DNA of 10,976 bases from Anaerolineales bacterium (lineage in GTDB: Bacteria; Chloroflexota; Anaerolineae; Anaerolineales; DRMV01). The notes below the pieces were generated by a model. It worked only from the letters and a program-made list of their open reading frames with translations, did no database searches and was not told the DNA's origin. Location of the stretch: the NCBI GenBank assembly GCA_015494815.1, contig WGAK01000264.1, forward strand, positions 1 through 10,976, in the 5' to 3' direction. Each line of letters begins with the position of its first letter. Within the stretch, counting starts at the first letter, position 1. Positions 4,629-10,752 of the stretch are shown here, piece by piece. Made by a program: the position numbers and the translations under genes.

Positions 4629-6118
4629 GCACCTGCCCCTGCTTCACCCTCCGCCGCGCGCCCGCGCAGGCCGCCACGCCGGGCGCGGCCTGGCTCATGC
4701 GCGCCGGCTATTGGCTGCCCCAGGGCGGCGAAACACCCCTGGGCGCGGCTTTGCGGTATCGGGTGCGCGACCATGTGGCGCAAGCCCTGGCCTTGCCGCC
4801 CGACGCCTGGGTCGCGGCACCCCCCGACGCGGCCCGCGCGCCCTGGTGGCCCGCCGCTGGCCCCGGCAACCCGCGGCTGGAGGCAGTCCTGGCCTGGGGC
4901 CGGGCGTTCTTGACCTCCCCTCGGCGCGTGCCCATCACCCTGGCCTGGGCGTGGCGCGCCGCGGCCGGGCCCATCTGGGGCGTGTATCGCTGGACCTGGG
5001 AGCCCGTGGCCGAGCCGCGGGTGCCGCTCTGGGTGCCCTCGGCGCGGGAAGTCCCTTTGGGGCCGGGCTGGTCGGGCGCGCGCTGGCATCTGCCTGCCAC
5101 GGCCGCGGCCGAAGACGCCGCGCTGCCCCCGCCGCCGGTGCCGCGCGGCCCCGCACCTCCGAGCGTGCCCCCGCCGCAGCCGGTGGCGACCCCCAACGCG
5201 GCCTCGGTGGACGCGGTGGCCGCGCAGTTGGGCATCCCGCCCGCCGCGGTGCTCAAGACCCTCTTCTGGATGGCGCGCCTGCCGGGCCCCCGCGGTTGGA
5301 CCGAGCGCCTGGTGGCCGCGCTGCTGCCGGGCGACCGTCGTCTGGACCCCTGGCGCCTGGCCGCCGCGTTGCAGGCCTGGCATGTGCGCCCCGCCACCGA
5401 GGACGAGGTGCGCGCGGTGGGCGCGGTGCCCGGTTTCGCGTCGCCCGTGGGCCTGGAGGCGCGCGCGGTCACGGTGGTGCTCGACGCGGACGCGGCGGAC
5501 CGGGGCCCGTGGGTCATGGGCGCCAATCGCACCGGCTACCACCTGCGCGGCGTGTGGCCCACGCAGCACTTCGCCGTGGACCGGGTGGCCCGGCTGGCCG
5601 CGGCTCCGGCCTCTGCAACGCCGCCGATGGCCTGGGCCGGGCAGGTTCCCCCCGCGTGGGTGCAGGCCGCGGGCGTGCGCGTGGACACGCCCCAGGGGCG
5701 GCGCACGCCCCACCTGGCCTGGTGGGAAGCCGACGCGCGGGCCTGGCTGGCGGCCCTGGCCGCGGCCCACGCGGACGAGCAGGGCCTGGCCTGGCCGCCC
5801 GACCTGGCGCCTTTTGGCGTGCACCTGGTGCGTTTGCGCCCCCGGCGGGCCGCGGCCGCCGCGGCCCTGGATGCCTGGGCCGATGAGGTGGCCGCGCGCC
5901 TGCGTCGCGCGGGCTGGCGGGTGTTGGACGATGACCGCGACCTCAGCCCCGGCGTCAAGTTCACCGACGCGGACCTGATGGGCGCGCCCTGGCGGGTGGT
6001 GGTCTCCGCGCGCGGGCTCGAGGCCCGGCAGGTGGAGGTCAAGGCCCGTACCGCGCGCCAGGCCCGCTGGGTGACCCTGGACGCACTGGTGTCATCGCTG
6101 CGTGGGGAGGCCGTGTGA
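4619..6118 (+). CDS. Prolyl-tRNA synthetase-like protein with eroded catalytic motifs
   Basis: This 499-residue protein follows bacterial ProRS (about 570) end to end. Residues 22-60 resemble the ProRS start (MRAGYWLPQGG, then a helix). Residues 188-325 match the ProRS insertion/YbaK-like editing domain: VATPNAASVDAVAAQLGIPP, Lys213 in VLKTLFW, LLPGDRRLDPWRL, GFASPVGL, and GANRTGYHL. Residues 389-495 match the anticodon-binding domain: GLAWPPDLAPFGVHLV and DDDRDLSPGVKFTDADLMG. The class II active site is lost. The THEE loop reads NPRLE (84-88). Motif 2 FRDE...RPRFG is WRAAAGPIWG (112-121). Motif 3 GIGVSR is replaced around 365-375. A proline-rich linker spans 169-192. Proline activation is therefore unlikely. 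Possible roles are tRNA binding, trans-editing of mischarged tRNA, or a regulatory pseudoenzyme. The genuine ProRS must be elsewhere in the genome (inference). Homology is firm; function is open. Confidence 0.85.
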   Translation: MRLSTCPCFTLRRAPAQAATPGAAWLMRAGYWLPQGGETPLGAALRYRVRDHVAQALALPPDAWVAAPPDAARAPWWPAAGPGNPRLEAVLAWGRAFLTSPRRVPITLAWAWRAAAGPIWGVYRWTWEPVAEPRVPLWVPSAREVPLGPGWSGARWHLPATAAAEDAALPPPPVPRGPAPPSVPPPQPVATPNAASVDAVAAQLGIPPAAVLKTLFWMARLPGPRGWTERLVAALLPGDRRLDPWRLAAALQAWHVRPATEDEVRAVGAVPGFASPVGLEARAVTVVLDADAADRGPWVMGANRTGYHLRGVWPTQHFAVDRVARLAAAPASATPPMAWAGQVPPAWVQAAGVRVDTPQGRRTPHLAWWEADARAWLAALAAAHADEQGLAWPPDLAPFGVHLVRLRPRRAAAAAALDAWADEVAARLRRAGWRVLDDDRDLSPGVKFTDADLMGAPWRVVVSARGLEARQVEVKARTARQARWVTLDALVSSLRGEAV

Positions 6119-6930
6119 GCCGTTCCCGGCCCTCGCCCTGGAGGATGTGGCTGCCCGGCGCGGTGACCACGGCCTGGCTGCCGCTCATCGTCGCCGGTGC
6201 GGCCCGCTGGAGCCTGGGCGTGCGCTTCGGCCCCGCCTGGTGGGCTGTGGCCTACGCGGGCGTGGCCTATGTGGCCTGGCGGGTGTGGACCTGGTTGCCC
6301 GACAACCGCCCTTTGGCCGGCGGGCCGCCCTTCGCGGCCCTGGGCTGGGGCAACGCCCTGTCGTGGCTGCGGGGCGGGTTGTTGGCCCTGGTGGCCGCGT
6401 CCGGCCTGACGGGCCAGGGGCTACGCCCCCCTGCCCTGGCCGTGACCGCGCTGGTCTACACCCTGGCCGCGGCGCTGGACCTGGCCGATGGCGCGTTAGC
6501 CCGCCGCCAGGGGCAGGTGAGCCGGCTGGGGCAACGCCTGGATTTGCATCTGGACGGCTGGGGGGTGTTTTGGGCCAGCCTGGCTGCGGTGCGCAGCGGT
6601 CAGATGCCGCGCTGGTTCCTGGCGGTGGGCCTGGCCCGGCCCGCGTATGTGCTCCTGGCCGCGGCGGTGCAGCGCCTGGGACGCGCACCGGGGCCCTGGC
6701 GCACCAGTCCGTGGCGGCGTTGGCTGGCCGGGGCCATGATGACCTTCGTGGCCGCGGTCTTGTGGCCCTGGTGGGGGCCGCCACTCACCACCTGGGTGGG
6801 ATGCCTGATAAGCCTGCCTTTCTTGGGGCACTTCGCGTTGGATATGGTGGACCTGCTGCGTGGGCCGGGTAGCGCGCGTCAGGCGGCGTCCGCGGGCCGC
6901 CCGGCCCCTTCCCCCCGCGCTCAGGGGTGA
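6115..6930 (+). CDS. CDP-alcohol phosphatidyltransferase family membrane protein
   Basis: This 271-residue integral membrane enzyme family joins a CDP-activated lipid or alcohol to a second alcohol, releasing CMP, as in phosphatidylglycerol-phosphate, phosphatidylinositol-phosphate or cardiolipin synthesis. The signature D-x2-D-G-x2-A-R-x8-G-x3-D-x3-D is exact: Asp122, Asp125, Gly126, Ala129, Arg130, Gly139, Asp143, Asp147; the four aspartates bind two metal ions. GNALSWLRGGLLAL (79-92) matches the usual NxLTxxR helix before the signature. About 70 residues with two further hydrophobic stretches (about 12-31 and 40-60) precede the conserved domain, more than usual. Several hydrophobic segments follow (about 165-185, 203-221, 225-245). 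The alcohol substrate cannot be told. The GTG start overlaps the previous stop (GTGA, 6115-6118). The tail overlaps tdh on the other strand by 10 bases. Confidence 0.9.
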   Translation: MSRSRPSPWRMWLPGAVTTAWLPLIVAGAARWSLGVRFGPAWWAVAYAGVAYVAWRVWTWLPDNRPLAGGPPFAALGWGNALSWLRGGLLALVAASGLTGQGLRPPALAVTALVYTLAAALDLADGALARRQGQVSRLGQRLDLHLDGWGVFWASLAAVRSGQMPRWFLAVGLARPAYVLLAAAVQRLGRAPGPWRTSPWRRWLAGAMMTFVAAVLWPWWGPPLTTWVGCLISLPFLGHFALDMVDLLRGPGSARQAASAGRPAPSPRAQG

Positions 6931-7967
6931 ATGACGAACATGACCTTGCCCGATTCGCCCGAGGCCATGGTCGCAAAGGCCTGTTCATACTCGGCCAGCG
7001 TGTATTTGTGGGTGACCAGGGGCGTGAGGTCCACCGCGCCCGAGAAGACCAGGCCCCGCATCTGATACCAGGTCTCCCACAGGCGGCGGCCGGTGATGCC
7101 TTTGACCTGCGCGCCCTTGAACACGATGCCGTGGTCCCAGTCCAAGGTGAAGGCGCGGCCCACCACGCCCAGAATGGCGACCTGTCCGCCGGGCCGTAGT
7201 ACCCGAAAGCCCTGCTCGATGGCCGGGGGCGCGCCCGACATCTCCAGCCACACATCCACGCCGTCGCCCTGGGTGATGTCCATCAGGGCCTCGACCACAT
7301 CGGTGGTGCGCGCGTTCAGGGCCACATCCGCGCCCATGCGGCGGGCGAAGTTCACCCGGTAGTCGGTAATGTCGGTGGCATAGACCGCGCGGGCGCCGAT
7401 GGCCTTGAGCACCGCGATGGTCATCAGCCCCACGGGCCCCGCGCCCGTGACCAGCACCTTCTTGGCCCGCACATCGAAGGCGAACGCGGTGTGCACCGCG
7501 TTGCCGAAGTTCTCCAGCAGCACCGCCACTTCCAGCGGCAGGTCGGGCGGGTTGGTCCAGGCGTTTTGTTCGGGCACCACGATGTATTCGGCATAGCCGC
7601 CGTCGCGGTCCACGCCCAGCAGTTGGGTGTTGGGGCACAGGTGGCCCTGGCCGGTGCGACAATAGCGGCAGGTGTTGCAGATGACATGCGACTCCAGCGA
7701 GACATAGTCGCCCACCCGCAGGCGCTGCACGCCGGGGCCCAGTTCCACGATTTCGCCGGTGATTTCGTGGCCCATGATGGTGGGCGGGTGCACCCGGCTG
7801 GCCGCCCAGGGGTCCCAGCGGTAAATGTGCAGGTCGGTGCCGCAAATGGACGCGGCCTTGACCCGCACGAGCACCTCGCCGGGGCCGGGCGTGGGGATGG
7901 GGCGCTCCACCAGTTCCACCCCGGGGCCGGGGCGGGTTTTGGTCAACGCCAGCATACGCTCGCTCAT
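6921..7967 (-). CDS. tdh: L-threonine 3-dehydrogenase (zinc, NAD+)
   Basis: This 348-residue zinc-dependent medium-chain dehydrogenase oxidises L-threonine to 2-amino-3-ketobutyrate with NAD+ in the cytoplasm. The catalytic zinc site is Cys42 (SICGTDLHIY), His67-Glu68 (MGHEITGE) and Glu152 (LLENFGNAVHTA). The structural zinc cysteines are Cys97, Cys100, Cys103 and Cys111. The nucleotide-binding loop is GAGPVG (175-180). Tdh-specific stretches are CGTDLHIYRWDPWA, FGNAVHTA, EMSGAPPA, GITGRRLWETWYQM and a C-terminal SGKVMF. Length and residue numbering agree with what I recall of Thermococcales Tdh, more closely than with E. coli Tdh. AAGGAG (about 7972-7977, minus strand) supports the ATG, and TATAAT lies 45 bases upstream. 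The usual partner gene kbl is not adjacent. Another threonine/polyol dehydrogenase is the alternative, but the motifs favour Tdh. Confidence 0.92.
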   Translation of the reverse strand: MSERMLALTKTRPGPGVELVERPIPTPGPGEVLVRVKAASICGTDLHIYRWDPWAASRVHPPTIMGHEITGEIVELGPGVQRLRVGDYVSLESHVICNTCRYCRTGQGHLCPNTQLLGVDRDGGYAEYIVVPEQNAWTNPPDLPLEVAVLLENFGNAVHTAFAFDVRAKKVLVTGAGPVGLMTIAVLKAIGARAVYATDITDYRVNFARRMGADVALNARTTDVVEALMDITQGDGVDVWLEMSGAPPAIEQGFRVLRPGGQVAILGVVGRAFTLDWDHGIVFKGAQVKGITGRRLWETWYQMRGLVFSGAVDLTPLVTHKYTLAEYEQAFATMASGESGKVMFVIHP

Positions 7968-8012
7968 GGTTGGCTCCTTCCTTGATGGTTGACGACGACC
8001 TTCGCCACAGGC

Positions 8013-8018
8013 ATTATA
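8013..8018 (-). promoter_or_regulatory. -10 box of the tdh promoter
   Basis: Read on the minus strand this is a perfect TATAAT preceded by GG (CGGTATAATGCC), 45 bases before the tdh start. No clear -35 box is found 16-18 bases upstream. It faces away from the -10 box at 8095-8100, so the two promoters diverge. Confidence 0.65.
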
Positions 8019-8094
8019 CCGTTGCCTTGCCCCGTCGCCGACGCCGGGGGCCGGATTTGGCCGAGTGACACCCCTGCCGGGCGCGGGTAGATGG

Positions 8095-8100
8095 TAAAAT
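8095..8100 (+). promoter_or_regulatory. Extended -10 promoter of the nucleotidyltransferase-ald unit
   Basis: TGGTAAAAT (8092-8100) is identical to the box before the XRE gene at 1977-1985. TAAAAT begins 62 bases before the start codon, giving a leader of about 50 bases. No good -35 is visible; GTGACA at 8065-8070 is 24 bases away, too far for a standard spacer. Confidence 0.6.
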
Positions 8101-8115
8101 ACATCCGACTTCGGC

Positions 8116-8135
8116 GGCCGGACACGCGTCCGGCC
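8116..8135 (+). other. Perfect 8-bp hairpin in the 5' leader
   Basis: GGCCGGAC (8116-8123) and GTCCGGCC (8128-8135) are exact reverse complements around the loop ACGC. The hairpin lies about 10 bases after the inferred transcription start and 10 bases before the ribosome-binding site AAGGAG (8146-8151). There is no following T-run, so it is not a standard terminator. It could stabilise the mRNA, bind a protein, or be a DNA-level operator (a dyad). Confidence 0.6.
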
Positions 8136-8156
8136 CATCCCCGGTAAGGAGTTGGT

Positions 8157-9170
8157 ATGGATTCCACGCTCACCGTGGTCATCCCGATGGCGGGGCGGGG
8201 CAAACGCCTGCGCCCCCTGACCTGGAGCCGGCCCAAACCGCTGGTTTATGTGGCCGGCGACGCGGTCTTGGGCCATGTGCTGCGGGCCTTTCGCGACCTG
8301 CCCCAAGACCGGCTGCGTTTCGTCTTTATCGTGGGCTATCGGGGGGAACAAATCCGGGCTTACATGGCCCAGGCGCATCCCCAATGGCAGGCCGAGTATG
8401 TGGAACAAAAGGAACTGTTGGGGCAATCGCACGCGTTGTGGCAGGCGCGCACCTATCTGACCGGCCCCACGCTGGTGCTGTTCGTGGACACCATCACCGA
8501 TGCGGACTTCGCGGGGTTGTGGCCGCCGCCGGACGAGGGGCGGCTGTGGGTGCACCCGGTGGACGACCCGCGGCGTTTCGGCGTGGTGTTTACCGACGCG
8601 CAGGGGCGGGTCACCCGCATCGTCGAGAAGCCCGACACCACCGAGCACAAACTCGCGGTGGTGGGGGCCTACTACTTCCCGCGCGGCGAAGACCTGGCCC
8701 AGGCCATCGCGTTCCAGTTGGAGCACGAGGTGCGCACCAAGGGGGAATACTACCTGGCCGACGCCATCAATGTGATGCTGGAGCGGGGGCTGGTCATGCG
8801 GCCTGTGTCGGTCGAGACCTGGCTGGACGCGGGCACGCCCGAGACCGTGCTGGCCTTGAACCGCTACCTGCTGGACCACGGCCACGACAACACGGCCGAG
8901 GCTTTGCGGCCCGGCGCGGTCATCGTGCCGCCCGTGTATCTGCACCCCGACGCGGTGGTGGAAGACGCGGTGGTGGGGCCGTATGTCACCCTGGGGCCGG
9001 GCGCGGTGGTGCGGCGCAGCCTTGTACGCGATAGCATCCTCGAGGCCGAGGCCGTGGTGGAAGACGCCCATCTGCAGGCCAGCCTGTTGGGCGCGCGGGC
9101 CCGCATCGCGGGCGCGCACGGCGTGTTTCTTGTAGGGGACGATAGCGCCGTTCAGGCGCGGTTGGCGTAG
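8157..9170 (+). CDS. Sugar-1-phosphate nucleotidyltransferase with beta-helix tail
   Basis: This 337-residue enzyme of the RmlA/GlmU/GCD1 nucleotidyltransferase class joins an NTP and a sugar 1-phosphate to give an NDP-sugar, feeding cell-surface glycan synthesis in the cytoplasm. The Rossmann-like catalytic domain (about 5-235) opens with the signature MAGRGKRLRPLTWSRPKPL (11-29). Other landmarks are GYRGEQI (60-66), the metal-binding Asp111 in FVDT, GVVF (142-145), EKPD (157-160), GEYYLADAI (196-204) and WLDAGTPE (222-229), with Asp224. The part from about 250 to 325 is a run of hexapeptide-like steps (VVEDAVVG, VTLGPGAVV, EAEAVVEDA), the left-handed beta-helix of long-form enzymes. Sugar and base preference (dTTP-glucose versus GTP-mannose) cannot be fixed from this. 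AAGGAG at 8146-8151 fixes the ATG. It is followed 39 bases later by ald. Confidence 0.87.
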   Translation: MDSTLTVVIPMAGRGKRLRPLTWSRPKPLVYVAGDAVLGHVLRAFRDLPQDRLRFVFIVGYRGEQIRAYMAQAHPQWQAEYVEQKELLGQSHALWQARTYLTGPTLVLFVDTITDADFAGLWPPPDEGRLWVHPVDDPRRFGVVFTDAQGRVTRIVEKPDTTEHKLAVVGAYYFPRGEDLAQAIAFQLEHEVRTKGEYYLADAINVMLERGLVMRPVSVETWLDAGTPETVLALNRYLLDHGHDNTAEALRPGAVIVPPVYLHPDAVVEDAVVGPYVTLGPGAVVRRSLVRDSILEAEAVVEDAHLQASLLGARARIAGAHGVFLVGDDSAVQARLA

Positions 9171-9175
9171 TCCTT

Positions 9176-9189
9176 GGCCCTGCGGGGCC
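9176..9189 (+). other. Small intercistronic hairpin
   Basis: GGCCC (9176-9180) and GGGCC (9185-9189) pair around the tetraloop TGCG, then GTTT follows. It fills the 39-base gap between the nucleotidyltransferase and ald. It may give partial termination or protect an mRNA end; five pairs with no long T-run is too weak for a firm terminator call. Confidence 0.35.
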
Positions 9190-9209
9190 GTTTGCATGGA
9201 GGTTGAACC

Positions 9210-10325
9210 ATGATTGTCGGCGTACCCAAAGAAATCAAAGACAACGAATATCGCGTGGCCTTGCCGCCCGGCGGGGTGGAGATGCTGGTCCACCACGGGC
9301 ACAAGGTGCTGGTGCAGGCCGGTGCGGGCGAAGGGAGCGGCTTCTCCGACGACGAGTATCGCCGCAGCGGAGCCGAAATCCTCCCCACGGCCGAGGCGGT
9401 GTGGAGCCAGGCCGATATGGTCATGAAGGTCAAAGAGCCCCGGCCGCAAGAGTATCCCTTCTTGCGCGAAGGGCTGATTCTCTTCACTTACCTGCACCTG
9501 GCCGCGGAGGAGCAACTGACCTACGAACTCATGAAGCGGGGCGTGGCTGCGGTGGCCTATGAAACCGTGGAACTGGACGACGGGCGCTTGCCGCTGCTGA
9601 CGCCCATGAGCGAAGTGGCCGGCCGCATGGCCGTGCAGGTGGGCGCGCACTATCTGGAGAAAGCCCACGGCGGCCGGGGGAAACTGCTGGGCGGCATCCC
9701 GGGCGTGCGGCCCGCGGATGTGCTCATCATCGGCGGCGGCACCGTGGGCTTCAACGCGGCCAAGATTGCCCTGGGCATGGGCGCGCACGTCATCATCATC
9801 GAGAAGAACCCCGACCGCATGCGCTACCTGGACGATGTGCTGCACGGCAACCTGACCACCTTAGCCTCCAACCCGCGCAACATTACCGACGCGGTGCGCA
9901 TCGCGGACCTCATCGTCGGCGCGGTGCTCATCCCCGGCGCGCGGGCGCCCAAACTCATCCGCCGGGAGCACATTGACCTGATGAAGCCCGGCACGGTCAT
10001 CGTGGATGTGGCCATTGACCAGGGCGGTTGTGTGGAGACCATGAAGCCCACCACCCACAGCGACCCCGTCTTCACGGTCAACGGCGTCATCCATTACGGC
10101 GTGACCAACATGCCCGGCGCGGTGCCGCGCACCTCGACCTATGGCCTGTCCAACGCCACCCTGCCCTATGCCCTCAAACTGGCCGACCTGGGCTTCGTCG
10201 AGGCCGTGAAGCAAGACCCGGCCCTGGCCAAGGGCGTGAATGTGTACCGGGGCAAGGTGACCCACCCCGCGGTGGCCGAGGCTTTCGGCCTGGAATACAC
10301 CCCGCTGGAGGCACTGCTGGACTGA
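9210..10325 (+). CDS. ald: Alanine dehydrogenase
   Basis: Ald reversibly deaminates L-alanine to pyruvate and ammonium with NAD+. The 371 residues equal the usual family length. Active-site residues fall at the numbers I recall for the Mycobacterium enzyme: Arg15, Lys75 (MKVKEP), His96 (TYLHLA) and Asp270 (VDVAIDQGG). The start MIVGVPKEIKDNEYRVALPP is the family N-terminal signature, GGGTVG (175-180) is the NAD-binding loop, and HYGVTNMPGAVPRTSTYGLS (295-314) is highly characteristic. Family members are hexamers in the cytoplasm. TGGAGG at 9197-9202 lies seven bases before the ATG. No promoter is visible in the short gap, so it is probably read from the promoter at 8095. Lrp-like or AldR regulators, often next to ald elsewhere, are absent. 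The pairing with an NDP-sugar gene has no obvious metabolic logic. Confidence 0.96.
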   Translation: MIVGVPKEIKDNEYRVALPPGGVEMLVHHGHKVLVQAGAGEGSGFSDDEYRRSGAEILPTAEAVWSQADMVMKVKEPRPQEYPFLREGLILFTYLHLAAEEQLTYELMKRGVAAVAYETVELDDGRLPLLTPMSEVAGRMAVQVGAHYLEKAHGGRGKLLGGIPGVRPADVLIIGGGTVGFNAAKIALGMGAHVIIIEKNPDRMRYLDDVLHGNLTTLASNPRNITDAVRIADLIVGAVLIPGARAPKLIRREHIDLMKPGTVIVDVAIDQGGCVETMKPTTHSDPVFTVNGVIHYGVTNMPGAVPRTSTYGLSNATLPYALKLADLGFVEAVKQDPALAKGVNVYRGKVTHPAVAEAFGLEYTPLEALLD

Positions 10326-10347
10326 ATGCCCTCAGGGCGCAAGCCTG

Positions 10348-10377
10348 CCGGCCCGGCGCGCGGACGCGTCGGGCCGG
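10348..10377. terminator. Strong 13-bp hairpin, probable bidirectional terminator
   Basis: The left arm CCGGCCCGGCGCG (10348-10360) pairs with CGCGTCGGGCCGG (10365-10377) around the tetraloop CGGA; the only imperfection is one G-T wobble. It lies 23 bases past the ald stop and between ald and the convergent minus-strand regulator, the expected place for a terminator. Neither side has a run of T, so it may act as a non-canonical or Rho-assisted terminator, or simply protect the 3' end. Confidence 0.6.
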
Positions 10378-10410
10378 TGTCGCGTTGGGCAAACCCGGCC
10401 TTACCGGCGA

Positions 10411-10428
10411 CCGCGGCCTGAGGCGCGG
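10411..10428. other. Second weak hairpin in the convergent gap
   Basis: CCGC-g-GCC (10411-10418) pairs with GGC-GCGG (10422-10428) around TGA with one bulged base. It sits just downstream of the minus-strand regulator stop and could belong to its 3' end. There is no T-run. The rest of the 10326-10433 gap shows nothing else I can name. Confidence 0.3.
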
Positions 10429-10433
10429 CGTCG

Positions 10434-10742
10434 TCAGGCGTCGTCGGTGGCGGCTTGCTCGAGGATGGCCTGCAGGGCCTGGACGTGTTCGCGAAACGCC
10501 TGGCGGCCGCGGGGGGTAAGCGCGATGTAGGTGCGTGGACGTCGGCCCACGAAGGTCTTTTCCACCGCCACATACCCGGCCTCTTCGAGTTTGCGCAGGT
10601 GGGTCGCCAGATTGCCGTCGGTCACGCCCAACAGATTGCGCAGGGTCTGAAAGTCCACCTGTTCGTCCGCGGCCAGCGCGTGCAGCGCGGCCATCAGGCG
10701 CAGCCGCACGGGTTGGTGGATGAGATTGTCGAAGCGGGCCAT
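10434..10742 (-). CDS. Small winged-helix transcriptional regulator
   Basis: This 102-residue protein is a single winged helix-turn-helix domain of the type in PF13601-like/MarR-like regulators. FDNLIHQPVRLRLMAALHAL (4-23) is the usual first helix. DFQTLRNLLGVTDGNLATHL (30-49) holds the helix-turn-helix, with the recognition helix around TDGNLATHLRKLEEAGYV. The beta wing is VEKTFVGRRPRTYIALTPRG (60-79), and a final helix (80-98) probably mediates dimerisation. No cysteine or histidine cluster suggests metal sensing. The start is decided by GGAGGTGA (10745-10752, minus strand), a near-perfect ribosome-binding site. The frame is open further upstream, but that part overlaps the membrane gene. 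Proteins like this often repress the adjacent membrane protein or transporter gene; the two-base gap here fits that, but the target is inferred. Confidence 0.88.
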   Translation of the reverse strand: MARFDNLIHQPVRLRLMAALHALAADEQVDFQTLRNLLGVTDGNLATHLRKLEEAGYVAVEKTFVGRRPRTYIALTPRGRQAFREHVQALQAILEQAATDDA

Positions 10743-10744
10743 GC

Positions 10745-10752
10745 TCACCTCC
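10745..10752 (-). promoter_or_regulatory. Ribosome-binding site built into the upstream gene's stop
   Basis: On the minus strand, GGAGGTGA includes the last sense codon (AGG) and the stop codon (TGA) of the membrane protein gene, and sits two bases before the regulator ATG. Terminating ribosomes would be placed directly at the next start, so the pair should be translationally coupled. Confidence 0.75.

Noticed and set aside
3290..5824. An 844-codon open frame on the minus strand
   Set aside because: It is antisense to the GNAT, acpS and ProRS-like genes, with Arg/Gly/His-rich sequence and no domain pattern. Compositional shadow.
2000..6900. Very frequent GGCCGCG/GCGGCC words
   Set aside because: They come from Leu-Ala-Ala and Ala-Ala codon runs (CTG GCC GCG) inside genes, not from a dispersed repeat.
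6882..6901. GGCGGC...GCCGCC inverted repeat near the phosphatidyltransferase end
   Set aside because: It is inside the coding region, has an 8-base loop and no T-run; common by chance at this GC content.
7966..7991. Direct repeat ATGGTTG at 7966-7972 and 7985-7991
   Set aside because: Only seven bases, with one copy at the tdh start codon; no third copy and no symmetry, so probably chance.
7968..9845. Upstream extension of the tdh frame, about 626 codons
   Set aside because: It is antisense to the nucleotidyltransferase and ald, crosses the divergent promoter region, and the true Tdh start has a ribosome-binding site and a -10 box.
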